From Streptomyces sp. AA1529 (GTDB lineage: Bacteria > Actinomycetota > Actinomycetes > Streptomycetales > Streptomycetaceae): a DNA stretch of 64,000 nt. Shown here piece by piece: positions 1 to 8,661 of the stretch (its first letter is position 1; each line of letters opens with the position of its first letter). The position numbers were made by a program, and so were the translations under genes. The notes under the pieces were generated by a model. The model made no database searches, was not told where the DNA came from, and worked only from the letters and a program-made list of their open reading frames with translations. The stretch lies in NCBI RefSeq assembly GCF_000280905.1, contig NZ_ALAP01000046.1, positions 1-64,000 of the forward strand, in the 5' to 3' direction.

Positions 1-90
1 GGTTCGCGGTCAAGCTGCTGGGCCGGTCCACTGCAACTCCGGCTTCATAGGCGGGCGTGTACCAGCCGGCACCGTGGCAGAGTCCTCCTC

Positions 91-699
91 ATGCAGATAC
101 CCAGATCCGGATACGTTGCTGCGGGCCTCTTCCTGGGCGTCGCTCTGGCCCTGTCCGCCTGTGGCCAGCAGCGTACCGGTCCGACGGTGACCGGTCCCGC
201 CCCGAGCCTCGGTGCCGCCCTCTCCCCCTCGCCCACGCGCTCCCCCATCGGCCCCGCACGGGGCAACGTGGAACCCGACTCCCACGGCGGAGCCCCGCAC
301 TACCGCGAGAACAACGGCTTCAAGATCCCCAAGGGCATGTCTCCCGCCAGCGAGGAGATTGCCCGGAGGGAGGCTGATCGCATCGAACCCGTCCTCAAGC
401 GCCTCTGGAAAAACAGAGTATGGGATCCCAAGAGTGTGCGCGCGGCGTTGCTCCGGCTCGGCTACCGCAACGAGGGGCCCGACAGCGAGCAGGGCCGTGG
501 AACGCTCATCGTGCAGGGCATGGGAACACGGCTCGGGCTCACCGACGCTCACCCCGTCAGGCCCGAGGGTGCCCGTGTCGCCCTGCGGGTCCGTCACGAC
601 GCCTGCGTCACCGCGTTCACGCAGCCGACCAATTACCTGGTGAAGGTCAACGGCCGGTTCCTGGAGACCGGCTGCTTCGAGCCGCGCAGCGGCCACTGA
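91..699 (+). CDS. Putative secreted lipoprotein, function unknown
   Basis: A 202-residue protein that starts with a lipoprotein signal: basic n-region, hydrophobic stretch at about residues 8-21, and lipobox LSAC with the lipidation Cys at residue 24. A Pro/Ser/Thr-rich linker (about 25-60) follows, then a charged globular part (about 75-200) that I do not recognise. The mature protein should be anchored to the outer face of the membrane. There is no clear partner: the next DNA on the right is mobile-element debris on the other strand. The signal sequence and the full-length frame make it a likely real gene. Confidence 0.75.
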   Translation: MQIPRSGYVAAGLFLGVALALSACGQQRTGPTVTGPAPSLGAALSPSPTRSPIGPARGNVEPDSHGGAPHYRENNGFKIPKGMSPASEEIARREADRIEPVLKRLWKNRVWDPKSVRAALLRLGYRNEGPDSEQGRGTLIVQGMGTRLGLTDAHPVRPEGARVALRVRHDACVTAFTQPTNYLVKVNGRFLETGCFEPRSGH

Positions 700-739
700 G
701 CGCCGAGGCTTCCTGGTGTGCCTCGATGGGAACTTCGTG

Positions 740-1204
740 GCAGCTTCGCGAGCTGAGGGCTTTGACCTGCGGCTCGGTCGGCGGGGTCCGTAGCGCCGCG
801 TCCTTCGTGCCGGGCGGCCGGTTCATCTCGTCGAGCGGGTACTCGATCACCCGTCCGGTCGTCCGGTGGATCTCGGCCGTGTGCCGCAGTTCCAGGAACA
901 GGAAGTACGTCGTCTGTCTGGGGGCGTTCGGGGTGGATCGCTCGGCGGGGCCCGCAGCACCTTCTCGAAAGCAGGCGTCGGCGTCGGACGGCTCCATCTC
1001 CCACAGTGGCCGACCGAACCAGGATCGCATCTGCTCCAGGTGACCGACGTTCCCGCGGAACGTACCGTCCGTCAGGTCCGCCGAGGCCCGCGCGAGGACG
1101 AACAAGCACGTCGGTTTCGAACTGTTCCAGTTCCTCCGCCGAGGTCGGCGGCCGGACATCGCGCAGGTCCCGTAGCCAGCCGGTGCCGGCCGGAGCCCCC
1201 TCAC
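740..1204 (-). pseudogene. Tyrosine-recombinase/integrase remnant (N-terminal part only)
   Basis: The frame contains a stretch like the N-terminal SAM-like DNA-binding domain of actinobacterial tyrosine recombinases, with runs such as HLEQMRSWFGRPLWEMEP and TYFLFLELRHTAEIHR and a DEMNRP motif. The reading breaks down after PPTEPQVKAL, so the catalytic domain carrying the R-H-R-Y residues is missing. The middle segment looks shifted relative to what the family would have. It is therefore a decayed integrase, not a working one, and marks past integration of a mobile element. The family call comes from sequence memory, not a search. Confidence 0.6.
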
Positions 1205-1400
1205 CTTCGCCCTGACCGTGAACCGGTGAGAAACAGTAGAATGCTTCAGAAATCCCGAATTGGTGTCAGGGTGTGACGAGGCACTGGGAAGGGGACGGAC
1301 CTGCTGGCCACGGGGGCGGGGGCTCAGGGGACTCAGGGCAGCTCACGGGGTGTCACACGCTGGGGTCCACGCCGGAGTCGGCATGGGCCCTCGCGTTGTG

Positions 1401-1640
1401 TCAGGCGCCAGCCCGCTTCGCACGGGCGGTCAGCGCGTCGCGCAGGAGCCGTCGGATGCGCGGGGCCGGGTTGAGGCGGCGGAGACAGAGCTCGGTATGG
1501 AGCTGTCCGCCCGTCTCCAGCCGTTCCAGGGCCGCTGTGACCAGGCCGTGGCGGAGGGCGACGCGGACGGGCTCGGCGGGCTCTGCGGGGGCAAGGACGG
1601 CCGCTGGGAGCGGATCTGTGCCTGCCCGGCGGGCGCGGGA
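1401..1640 (-). pseudogene. Unrecognised coding remnant without a start codon
   Basis: Read on the minus strand, this frame gives an amphipathic, coding-like stretch including ALRHGLVTAALERLETGGQL and LNPAPRIRRLLRDALTARAK, closed by a TGA at 1401-1403. No ATG or GTG start was found in this frame before the composition turns non-coding near 1640. It looks like the C-terminal end of a gene whose front was lost. I do not recognise the family. Its neighbours are other decayed genes. Confidence 0.35.
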
Positions 1641-1644
1641 CCTC

Positions 1645-1722
1645 GATGGAGGAGCCGCACTGGGGCGGCATCAGCGAGGGCTGGCCGATCGCGTGGGTGG
1701 GCAGCGCATCTGACGACTGGTG
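1645..1722 (+). other. Very short open frame (25 codons), coding status unclear
   Basis: ATG at 1645 to TGA at 1720 encodes a Trp- and Gly-rich peptide with the runs HWGGISEGWPIAWVG and SASDDW. It sits opposite the decayed minus-strand frame at 1401-1640. It could be the tail of a lost gene or a free small peptide. No good ribosome-binding site is visible. Confidence 0.15.
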
Positions 1723-1906
1723 AGCAGCGGTGGGACCGGCGGCGGGATCCTGGGGGGGCACGGCCCGGGGTCCTTCGCTGTCCGGGGCCAGCAGCACAGC
1801 TACCAAGCTCTACATGCGCTGGGGTGGGATGCGCGGGGTTCTGAGCCGCGAGCATCCCGCTGGCGTGCGTGTGGGCCCTGGATCTTCGGGGCGCTCCCCG
1901 GGCGAG

Positions 1907-2262
1907 TTACGTTGCAGCGGAGGCGGGATGGGTGGAGGGAAGCGGCTTGCCGGTGGCGTGGGGGTAGTCGATCTCCCTGCTCGTGGACTCGCTGATGTAT
2001 CCGCGAGGGTTGATGACCGGAACCCGGTCTGCCGGGTCGATCTTGCGCAGGTGGAGGGCGTCCAGTGCTGCCTTCTGCTCGTCGGTGACCGCCCGTCCGC
2101 TTCGTCTGGCGCGACAACGATGACCCCGGCGAAGGTCGGATCACGGTTCACCGCACGCATCTCGTCCACGAACCGGGTAGAGCCGCAGATGCAGACGATT
2201 TCAGGTCGGTCGGGCACAGCTCGTCGCTTCGGTCGGCGGAAGGTTCGTGGGTGGCACTGCAT
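1907..2262 (-). pseudogene. Frameshifted nucleoside 2-deoxyribosyltransferase-like (DUF4406-type) gene
   Basis: One frame from an ATG at 2262 reads EIVCICGSTRFVDEMRAVNR then GVIVVAP, typical of the N-terminal Rossmann-like half of small deoxyribosyltransferase-like proteins. Past about 2100 the sense continues in a different frame as DEQKAALDALHLRKI, then ADRVPVINPRGYI and SESTSREIDY, ending at a TAA at 1907-1909. The two halves together match the family plan, so one indel near 2095-2110 has split the gene. Either the gene is dead or the assembly carries an error there. The enzyme class is inferred from the CGSTRF opening and the STSREIDYA-like end. Confidence 0.6.
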
Positions 2263-2279
2263 CAGTGTTGACCGGCCGG

Positions 2280-2900
2280 TCAGCCGTCGGCTCGTTCCTT
2301 CTCGGTCGCATTCGTCCTGCGTGCCATGTCGATCTGCGTGCGGATCATCGTGTCGAACAGGGTCTCCGGGTCGCCGTCGGGGCCGGCGCTCGTAGCCAGC
2401 AGCGAGGCGACTGGGCTGGCGGGGACCGTGACCATGTCGGCTGTCCCCGCCGGGGCGCGGACCTCGATCAGTTCGTGCACGACGTCGTCGATGCGGTCCA
2501 TGGCCTCCTCGTCCTGGAGGAACGGCCCGAGCCGGTCGGCGAGGAACATGCGGACGGCCGCCACGCCGTCGGCCAAGGCGGTGTCCAGGTTGAAGTCGGC
2601 TCGGGCCTTCTCCGGCTCTTTGGGAACGGCCGGGATCGTGTGCGTCCGCTGCTGGGGGATGAGGCCCTCCTCGCGGCACTTCGCGTACGGGATGGGGCCG
2701 GCGGCGTCACGGCGTGCACGGTGTTCGTTGGTCGGGCTGCGGCCCGCGGTGCGGCAGGCCCGCCCTGCTGCTGCCTTGCAGGTCGGGCATTCGGCACGGC
2801 GCTTCCCCGCGCGCGGGGGGTCCATCTCGGCATCGGAGCGCAGGTGGCGTGGCCACTCGCCGCCCCACGGGGTGCTCTGAGCTCCGTTCTCCACGCCCAT
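2280..2900 (-). CDS. Hypothetical protein with a zinc-finger-like Cys motif
   Basis: Start chosen at ATG 2900, which has a purine-rich AGGGGG just upstream; the longer open frame above it overlaps the kinase gene and is not coding-like. The 206-residue product has near its N-terminus a CPTCKAAAGRACRT segment followed by a His-rich part. This resembles the short Cys-pair zinc-finger-like domain common in actinobacterial phage and mobile-element proteins. The C-terminal two thirds is acidic and helical, with no recognised catalytic motif. It lies 70 bp after the kinase gene and probably ends the operon that starts at 4331. Function unknown. Confidence 0.6.
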   Translation of the reverse strand: MGVENGAQSTPWGGEWPRHLRSDAEMDPPRAGKRRAECPTCKAAAGRACRTAGRSPTNEHRARRDAAGPIPYAKCREEGLIPQQRTHTIPAVPKEPEKARADFNLDTALADGVAAVRMFLADRLGPFLQDEEAMDRIDDVVHELIEVRAPAGTADMVTVPASPVASLLATSAGPDGDPETLFDTMIRTQIDMARRTNATEKERADG

Positions 2901-2970
2901 GCCCCCTGGGGCCCGGTGGTGTGTGCCGTCTTGCGTGCTGTGAAGCTGACCGTGCCGGCGGTGGTGCCTC

Positions 2971-3534
2971 TCAGCGGTCGGTCTGGGGAATGCCGTCCAG
3001 GCCGCTCCCGGAGAGGATCTGTTGGACCGTGTCTTCCAGGGTGCTGGCCGCGTCGATGACGGTCTCCAGGCCGTCGGGGAGCAGGTCCTTGTCTCGGTAC
3101 CAGTCGCGTAGGTGGCCCTCGTTGACGTGCGCAAGGTATGCGGTGTCTGGTTTCGTCGTGTGCCGGAGCACCGTCTCCTCGAAGGGCACGTGGAGGTAGT
3201 AGCACCGTGTGACGCCCTGGTGGGCGCGGGCCAGGTTCTGGAGCATCGTGCCGTAGCGGTCGGCGTACAGGATGCCTTCGATGACGACGTGGAAGCCGTT
3301 GTCGAGGGCGTAGCGGGCGGTGAGGTCGATCAGGCCGATGTTGGCGCCGTCGGGGCGGTCGCGTTCGCGCAGAACGATCCGGCGGAGGTTGTCCTGGGCG
3401 ACGATCGCGAGGTTGCGGCCGAACTTCTCGCGCAGGCCGGCCGCGACGGAGGATTTTCCCGAGGCGCTGTTGCCGCGGAGCACGATCAGGCGCGTGTCGC
3501 TGGTCCCCACGGTACTGTGCGCGGCCTCGGTCAC
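2971..3534 (-). CDS. P-loop kinase of the AAA/zeta-toxin-like type
   Basis: A 187-residue protein with Walker A motif GNSASGKSS near residue 21, right after the hydrophobic strand LIVLRG. A kinase-like LID region with conserved Asp and Arg residues follows, as in small-molecule phosphotransferases (zeta-toxin or chloramphenicol-phosphotransferase fold). It probably transfers phosphate from ATP to a small substrate, which cannot be told from sequence. It starts with GTG at 3534, overlapping the stop of the upstream DUF6042-like gene (GTGA), so the two are translationally coupled. Toxin, antibiotic-modifying and housekeeping roles all remain possible. Confidence 0.7.
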   Translation of the reverse strand: MTEAAHSTVGTSDTRLIVLRGNSASGKSSVAAGLREKFGRNLAIVAQDNLRRIVLRERDRPDGANIGLIDLTARYALDNGFHVVIEGILYADRYGTMLQNLARAHQGVTRCYYLHVPFEETVLRHTTKPDTAYLAHVNEGHLRDWYRDKDLLPDGLETVIDAASTLEDTVQQILSGSGLDGIPQTDR

Positions 3535-4331
3535 CCGCGGCTGACCTGGATGCGGTTCTCGTGGAAGTGCTCCGCGTCCATGACCGGGCGGAAGCGGCGG
3601 TGGGTCTCCAGGCGCTCCGCGTCGGCCGGCTCCTCACCGCGCTGGACACGGGTGTCGCCGGATTTCACGAGTTCCACGAGAGCGAGCCGGACGTCGTCGA
3701 CGTCCTGGCCCGTGGCTGCCGCCGGCCGGTCCAGAGAGGTGAGGGTCTCTGCCGGTTCACCCAGATCGCTGACCAGGTGGTCGATGAGGGGGTCGAGGAG
3801 CGGGCCGGTGCGCATCATCCAGCGGATCTTGTCGAGGCGCTCGGTGAGTTCGGGGTTCAGGGGCAGCAGGTCGCCGGGCAGAGGCAGCACGGCGGGCTTG
3901 GACCATCGGGTGCCTTCCGGAGTCTCTTCACGGCCGGCCAGGCCCCACGTCAGGTAGAGCTCGGACAGGTCCCGCACGGTGGCGGGCACCGGGAAGTCGG
4001 CTGTCGTCAGCAGGGCGCCGGACTGCTCCCACCGGGTCGCCTCGCATGCCTCGCGGCCCTCCGGCACGGCCTCGTAGTTCCATTCCTCATCCGGCCAGGA
4101 GAAGGTGAGCGCGCCGTCGAGGTCGCCGCCGATCATGTCCCAGTGCCCGTCGAAGATCTCTTGCAGAAGGTCGTCCGGGGAACCGGTGAAACCGGGCTGG
4201 CACGCCGTCCCCATCAGCATGGTCAGCGGGAAGCCCTGACGGGGCAGGACGTGCTCCCAGCCCGACGCCCACCAGTCGTTGTGCATCGCCATGTCACGGC
4301 GCGGTCCGGGCACGGGCGGGTTGTCAGTCAT
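3531..4331 (-). CDS. DUF6042-like hypothetical protein
   Basis: ATG 4331 is preceded by GAGGAGGTG about 8 nt upstream, which fixes the start and discards the 17 extra N-terminal residues of the longer frame. The 266-residue product is acidic and Trp-rich, with LPRQGFPLTMLMGTA near the N-terminus, GGDLDGALTFSWPD in the middle and a C-terminal helix-turn-helix-like stretch (QDVDDVRLALVELVKSGDTR). I associate this pattern with Streptomyces DUF6042 proteins; no function is known. It heads a three-gene operon with the P-loop kinase and the Zn-finger-like protein. Confidence 0.65.
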   Translation of the reverse strand: MTDNPPVPGPRRDMAMHNDWWASGWEHVLPRQGFPLTMLMGTACQPGFTGSPDDLLQEIFDGHWDMIGGDLDGALTFSWPDEEWNYEAVPEGREACEATRWEQSGALLTTADFPVPATVRDLSELYLTWGLAGREETPEGTRWSKPAVLPLPGDLLPLNPELTERLDKIRWMMRTGPLLDPLIDHLVSDLGEPAETLTSLDRPAAATGQDVDDVRLALVELVKSGDTRVQRGEEPADAERLETHRRFRPVMDAEHFHENRIQVSRG

Positions 4332-4397
4332 CCGGTGAACACCTCCTCGAAAAGGCAGGCCAAACGCATGCACCGTACGCACCGCGCGTGCGCTGGT

Positions 4398-4527
4398 TCA
4401 GATGCCGCCGGTCTCCAGCGCGTACAGCCCGTGGGGGACGGTACCGGTCTCAGTGTCCCGGTCGGCCGTGTCGACGCGGGTGAACCCGGCTTTGGCCAGG
4501 ACGCGGCCGGAAGCGGCATGCTTCGGG
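4398..4527 (-). pseudogene. C-terminal remnant of a GNAT acetyltransferase
   Basis: The minus-strand frame ending at TGA 4398-4400 reads AASGRVLAKAGFTRVDTADR and then GLYALETGGI. The SGRVLAKAGF motif is the typical last acetyl-CoA-binding helix and strand of GNAT N-acetyltransferases. No start or earlier GNAT motifs are present in frame, so only about 40 C-terminal residues survive. It lies between two intact genes and is most likely a deletion scar. Confidence 0.5.
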
Positions 4528-4695
4528 GGCAGGCCCGACCGGAGAATCCTGCAGGGTGAGCGCGCCACGTCACTGCGGCGTCCTGGGCGTGGAGGGAGGC
4601 GGTCTGCCGGGGAGGCCGGGGTGCCCCGGGGTCCTCATGTGCAGACCCCGGGTGCACCTGTCTCCCTTACCGGAGGTCGACAGCGAAGTGGGGGA

Positions 4696-5031
4696 TCACT
4701 TGTCCGGCACTTCTTCGCCGGCGCCGCCCTGGTCGGTGAGGGGCTTGGTCGGCTTCGCGCCGTGGGAGTCCTGCTGCTCCTCCTCGGTCAGCTTCCGGAT
4801 CTTCATGCCGTCCTCGGTGCGCTGGACGGCGACGCCCCCGGGCATGTCTCCGTGCCCGGAGCCGGCCTTGCTCTTGCCTGCGGGAGCGAAACCGTCGGAC
4901 TGCTCGGCCGGCTGGGCACTGCCGGTGCCGTCCCCGCCCGAGAACGCAGCCGCGGTGGTGACCGCTCCGGCCGACAGGCCGAGAGCCACAACCGCTGCCG
5001 CAGCAGCGCCGATAACCCGGTTCTTGCGCAT
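4696..5031 (-). CDS. Small secreted protein, function unknown
   Basis: Start at ATG 5031, behind an AGGAGG about 7 nt upstream; the longer frame adds 28 implausible residues. The 111-residue precursor has a signal peptide (MRKNRV, then an Ala/Val-rich hydrophobic core to about residue 30, with an AAA-type cleavage region). The mature part is short, charged and Gly/Gln/Asp-rich, with no cysteines. It is divergent from nothing obvious and sits 150 bp from the histidine-kinase gene end. It may be a target or accessory of that two-component system, but this is only suggested by position. Confidence 0.7.
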   Translation of the reverse strand: MRKNRVIGAAAAAVVALGLSAGAVTTAAAFSGGDGTGSAQPAEQSDGFAPAGKSKAGSGHGDMPGGVAVQRTEDGMKIRKLTEEEQQDSHGAKPTKPLTDQGGAGEEVPDK

Positions 5032-5183
5032 GGAATCCTCCTGATGGAAATGAGCGGACGAACGTGTGGTTCGACCTGCGGTGAGAGAACCGGCGCGGTA
5101 CCGCGCCGTTCTCACACATGTGATTCCATCCCGCCGGGGTGTTCGGCGCGGTAAACAGGTGCGGGCCGCTGCTTCCCGCTTCT

Positions 5184-6518
5184 TTACCCGTTCGGCACAC
5201 GTGCCGGGGGGCGCTTCGAAGAGAACCGATCCGGGCCCGGCGTCAGGGGGAAGCGGACCGTGACCCTGAGGCCGCCCGCAGGGCCCGGTTCGGCCTGCGG
5301 ATCGGTGCCGTGCGCGCGGGCGATGGAGCGGACGATGGACAGTCCGAGGCCGTGCCCCGAGGTGCTGGTGCGGTCCCGTTCGAGACGGCGGAAGGGCTCG
5401 AAGAGGTCCTCGATGCGTTCGGGGTCGAGGGGTGGTCCGGTGTTGGTGACGGTGAGCGTCCTGCCGTGCAGCGTCACCTCCACCCGGCCCTCGGGCCGGT
5501 TGTAGCGGAGCGCGTTGCTCACCAGGTTGGAGACGAGATGGCGGAGCAGGACCGGGTCGCCGGTCACCCGCTGGGGGGCGTCGGACTCGGTGTGCAGCGC
5601 GATGCCCTTCTCCTTCGCGACGTGTCTCAGGCCGGAGATGGCCGTGTCGGTCTCCTGGGCCAGGTCCACTTCCTGGGTCCGTTCCAGTCCGCGGTCGCTG
5701 CGGGCCAGCAGGAGCAGGGAAGCGATGAGCCGCTCGGCCTCGCGGTTGGCGCTCAGGAGGTCCTCGCGGGTCTCGGCGAGGTCGTCGGTGAGCGGACCAG
5801 CGAGTCCGACCTCGATGCCGGCACGCTGGACCGCCAACGGAGTGCGCAACTCGTGGGACGCGTTGGCCACGAAGCGGCGCTGGCTGTCGAAGGAGCGCTG
5901 CAGGCGGTCGGTCATGAAGTCGAAGGCGTCGGCCAGGCGGTGCAGCTCGTCGTCCGGGCCCTTCAGGGCGAGCCGTCGGTCGAGGCTGTGCTCAGTCATC
6001 CGCAGTGCGGTCTCGGTGACCACGGAGACAGGACGCAGCGCCCGGCCTGCCAGCCATCTGCCCGTCAGTGCCGCGAGGACGGTCATCAGGACCAGGCCGA
6101 TGACCGACCAGAACAGCATCTGCTCAAGTGCCGTGACCTGCACGCTGTGCGCGGTCTGTTTGACCAGGGCGATGGCTTCGCTCTGTGTGCCGTCCACCGC
6201 ACCGGGCCGGGTGTGTCCGTCATGGGGCTGTGCCGGGGGCGTCGCTCCTTCGGGGTTTGCAGTCTCCCACTGTGCGGGCGGTGATGCCGTGCCGTGAGGA
6301 GAGGCCGGGGTCTTGCTGACGGAGATACCGGCCGTCCTCTGCGCCGTCCCGTGGCGCGCCAGGAGGACGACGAAGGCCAGCAGGGAGGTGCCGGCCAGCA
6401 GGAAGAGGCCGGCGAACGCCAGAGTCAGCCGGGTGCGGAAGGGAATACGGGAGAGCGTCATCCGGCGGCGGAGAAGCAGAAAGAGCCGTGGCATGCGGCG
6501 GGTGACGTTCACGGGCAC
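5184..6518 (-). CDS. Two-component sensor histidine kinase
   Basis: A 444-residue membrane kinase. It has a transmembrane helix at about residues 31-54, an extracytoplasmic Pro/Gly-rich sensor loop (about 55-130), a second helix (about 134-156), then a HAMP linker. The DHp domain carries NASHELRTPL with phospho-acceptor His222. The ATPase domain has the N box NLVSNALRYN and the G box SGHGLGLSIV. The start at 6518 overlaps the end of the response-regulator gene by 10 bp, so the pair is one operon; a second Met at residue 20 is possible. The signal is unknown. Confidence 0.9.
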   Translation of the reverse strand: MPVNVTRRMPRLFLLLRRRMTLSRIPFRTRLTLAFAGLFLLAGTSLLAFVVLLARHGTAQRTAGISVSKTPASPHGTASPPAQWETANPEGATPPAQPHDGHTRPGAVDGTQSEAIALVKQTAHSVQVTALEQMLFWSVIGLVLMTVLAALTGRWLAGRALRPVSVVTETALRMTEHSLDRRLALKGPDDELHRLADAFDFMTDRLQRSFDSQRRFVANASHELRTPLAVQRAGIEVGLAGPLTDDLAETREDLLSANREAERLIASLLLLARSDRGLERTQEVDLAQETDTAISGLRHVAKEKGIALHTESDAPQRVTGDPVLLRHLVSNLVSNALRYNRPEGRVEVTLHGRTLTVTNTGPPLDPERIEDLFEPFRRLERDRTSTSGHGLGLSIVRSIARAHGTDPQAEPGPAGGLRVTVRFPLTPGPDRFSSKRPPARVPNG

Positions 6519-7177
6519 GGGGTGAGGCGGTAGCCCCGCCCGGCATCGGCGGTGATCGTGCCGGGCCCGCCGAGCTTTCGGCGCAGTCTGCTGACGATGG
6601 CGCGGACAGCGCTGGTACGGGGATCGATGTTCTCGTCCCAGACCGTCCGCAGCAGGTCCCGCTGCGAGACGGCTTCACCGCGGTACTTCAGCAGCACATG
6701 CAGGACCTCGAACTCCTTGGGCGTCAGGTCGAGGGGAGCGCCGTGGGCGAACACCTCACGGCGCGCCGGGTCCAGCCGGACACCGGCGTAGCGCAGCGCG
6801 GTGGCCGGCGGCTGGGAGGCGCGGCGGTAGAGGGTCCTGATGCGGGCGGTGAGTTCGGCGAAGTCGAAGGGTTTGGCCAGGTAGTCATCGGCACCCAGTT
6901 CCGTCAGGCCGTAGACCTTCTCCTCGGTACCGCCGGCCGCGGTCAGCATGAGGATCCGGGGGCGTTGTCTCAGACCATTCAGGCGCCGGCAGACCTCATC
7001 ACCCGTGAGGACCGGCAGATCGCGGTCCAGGACGAGCACGTCGTAGTCGGTCAGCAGACACATCCGCTCGGCCTCACCACCGCAGGCCGTGACATCGACG
7101 GCCATCGACTCCCGGCGAAGCCCCCTGGCGATCGTACGGGCCAGCACACGGTGATCTTCAGCTACCAGAACCCTCAT
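6509..7177 (-). CDS. OmpR/PhoB-family response regulator
   Basis: The 222-residue protein has a receiver domain (about 1-115) with the acidic pair AED near the start, phospho-acceptor Asp51 in LVLDRDLP, and the conserved Lys in LAKPFDF. A C-terminal winged-helix DNA-binding domain (about 125-220) follows, with LTPKEFEVLHVLL and SRLRRKLG. ATG 7177 was chosen because the receiver domain starts at MRVLVAED; the longer frame adds 12 residues. Phosphorylated by the overlapping kinase gene's product, it should bind DNA as a dimer. Targets are not visible; the small secreted protein nearby is a candidate. Confidence 0.9.
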   Translation of the reverse strand: MRVLVAEDHRVLARTIARGLRRESMAVDVTACGGEAERMCLLTDYDVLVLDRDLPVLTGDEVCRRLNGLRQRPRILMLTAAGGTEEKVYGLTELGADDYLAKPFDFAELTARIRTLYRRASQPPATALRYAGVRLDPARREVFAHGAPLDLTPKEFEVLHVLLKYRGEAVSQRDLLRTVWDENIDPRTSAVRAIVSRLRRKLGGPGTITADAGRGYRLTPCP

Positions 7178-7244
7178 GACACCCCATGAAAACAACCCCG
7201 CAGTGACAACCACATAAAACTCTTAGAGTTTGTTTCACGTGACG

Positions 7245-7456
7245 TCATATGTATGCGGCATGATGCTGCGTCAGGCTCGTCCACGTACGTCGTCGAGGGG
7301 CGAGCGGGAGGGACCCCGCCGACTCGCCCGCATCCGGGCCAAGCAAATACTCCCTTTGCACCCCGTCGGAGGCGGTGCCCGTCTTGAGGAAGCCGGTGCC
7401 GTCCACGATCAGGACCCCGCCCGGGTCGCCGAGGCGCTCGGCGACGTGGTGCTGGA
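7245..7456 (-). pseudogene. IS701/IS4-type transposase fragment
   Basis: The minus-strand frame closing at TGA 7245-7247 reads HVAERLGDPGGVLIVDGTGF then LKTGTASDGVQREYLLGPDA. The LIVDGTGFLK block holds the first catalytic Asp of the DDE transposases of the IS701 group. After about 20 more residues the match stops and non-homologous sequence leads to the stop codon. Only a central scrap of the transposase remains and no terminal repeats were found. It marks a former insertion between the two-component system and cluster A. Confidence 0.55.
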
Positions 7457-8661
7457 CAGGGCCACCAGAGTCGATCCACCTCCTGTGTCAGGAGCTCTGA
7501 GCCTCCCCTCGCGAACTCACGAGTAGACGGCGGATTCACACGCCAACGAGTCCTTTCGCGGTCTGCCGCGCGGACACTCGGGCATGCGAGGAGGGACACC
7601 ACGCCGGGAGCCCGGCCCGGAGCTGCACTCCGCAACGCACTCGTGGCACCCAGAGGTGAGCAGTACATGCGCGGCCAGATGCCGGAATCGTGACCCCGAA
7701 CAGGCTTGCTTCAGCTGCGGATGAGGCGAGTTGAGGAACGGACATCGCACCGTACGGGTTTCCTGCGGGGCTTCCACAAGGGTGCAACCGTTCAACGCAT
7801 TCACGCACCTGGGGGTAGAACCCTCTTCCATTCCGGCAGTGCACCCGTTGTCCTGGAAATGCGCATCGTCACCGATGCTCGGCGCTCGATGGGAGGAGGA
7901 AAAGACATCGGCACATTTTCATTGGGCAGCTCGTTGCCACTGCTGGAAACAGGTCGTCGGCCCGGCGTGCTGCGCACGCTGCCCACCGCTCATCTGCCCC
8001 ACCCGGCCGGTGGGATTCGCGGGTCCTCCGGTTGCCGCCGGCGGGCACCTGGGACCCGATCTGGGCGTGACAGAGCTGCCCCCCGCACTGCACCAGGGGC
8101 ACGAAGTGTCCCACTCGCCCCCGCGACACGTCGGCGTTCGCCACCAGTCACCGGCGAATGGGCACAGACCCGATCGCTGGGGTCCCGGAGAGGTCGCCTG
8201 TGTCAGGAAGTCCGCCTGGCTGCCCCTCCCATGACGCGTCAGCGCACAACCGGGGCGGTGAATCTCCCACCTCGACCGCTCTGTCACCCACCGACGCGCG
8301 GCCGAGGCCACCTGACGGGTCGGCTCGTGCCGTGGTGGCGGCGATCACGAGGCGGGCACCGACCCGGTGCACCGAAATAACCCATGCCCGTCCTGAGCGG
8401 CATCTCCAGCAGGGTCGTAGTCGCCAGACGAGCGAAGGAGCTCATGACCTTGTCCACCAGTGTCTCTTCCAGGGGGCCAGCCATGCAGTTTCTCTTTGAT
8501 CTGAAACCGCCCTGTCGTCCTCCGTTGGTGCGTTGGGGGGTTTCCGACGCGCTCAGCGTTTTCGTGAAGGACAAAACAGTGTTGCCCTGCAATAAGGATT
8601 TCCCGGTGAGTGTGCCGGCTGCGGTGCAGCAGAATCTTCCACGTCGAAAGGCCGCCTTTTC
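7457..8661. other. 1.2-kb stretch with no convincing gene, upstream of cluster A
   Basis: Several open frames cross this region on both strands but none has a good ribosome-binding site, domain or clear codon bias. The best candidate is a minus-strand frame at 7517-7831 (104 codons, Cys-rich, with RTVRCPFLNSPHPQLKQ), which could be a small unknown protein or a remnant. The right end must hold the promoter of the + strand cluster A; I see no clear consensus -35/-10 pair. A direct reading finds no tRNA, CRISPR or obvious riboswitch. Confidence 0.35.
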
